Below are positions 6,767-6,768 of a stretch of 6,768 nt of DNA, in pieces; position 1 is the stretch's first letter; every line of letters starts with the position of its first letter. The stretch covers positions 1 through 6,768 of the forward strand of contig ASHK01000463.1 in assembly GCA_000695745.1 (NCBI GenBank), in the 5' to 3' direction. This DNA comes from Vibrio madracius (GTDB lineage Bacteria > Pseudomonadota > Gammaproteobacteria > Enterobacterales > Vibrionaceae). Position numbers and translations under genes: made by a program. The notes beneath the pieces were generated by a model. That model was not told the DNA's origin, searched no databases, and saw only the letters and a program-made list of their open reading frames with translations.

Positions 6767-6768
6767 GC

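Noticed and set aside
1..6768. Mobile element, prophage, defence system, CRISPR or tRNA
   Set aside because: No transposase, integrase, regularly spaced repeats or tRNA-like cloverleaf was seen; the genes are core metabolism and topology.

Overview
The window is a chromosomal segment from a gammaproteobacterium, most likely a Vibrionaceae member (Vibrio or a close relative). The TopA and GlgC proteins read like the Vibrio/enteric versions. The order topA - glgC - glgA - alpha/beta hydrolase, facing a small DUF2007 protein, also fits what I recall of Vibrio chromosomes. This assignment comes from reading proteins and gene order, not from a database search.

Layout, left to right. On the + strand are the last 46 codons of a membrane protein (possibly TVP38/TMEM64), followed by a DUF2007/zinc-ribbon protein that starts on the stop codon of the first gene (TAATG). 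All other genes are on the - strand. A 266-residue alpha/beta hydrolase overlaps the DUF2007 gene tail to tail by 23 bp. Next come glgA (glycogen synthase, with a hairpin terminator behind it) and glgC (ADP-glucose pyrophosphorylase), which form a tight glgC-glgA operon. A roughly 490-bp region without a convincing gene follows, then the topA terminator, and finally topA, whose first ~160 codons lie beyond the right edge.

Function. GlgC makes ADP-glucose and GlgA adds that glucose to growing glycogen, so the pair is the core of glycogen storage; the branching enzyme and phosphorylase are not here. TopA relaxes negative supercoils and is a housekeeping neighbour. The glgC leader holds a stem-loop and two GGA sites, one in the Shine-Dalgarno sequence, which would suit CsrA-type control.

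The main oddity is four single-base indels, two in the hydrolase and two in glgC, each in a mononucleotide run. Correcting one base at each restores full-length, motif-complete proteins of 266 and 405 residues. I read them as probable sequencing or assembly errors, with recent pseudogenisation as the alternative. I found no mobile element, CRISPR array, RNA gene or undescribed system; apart from the indels this is ordinary core genome.
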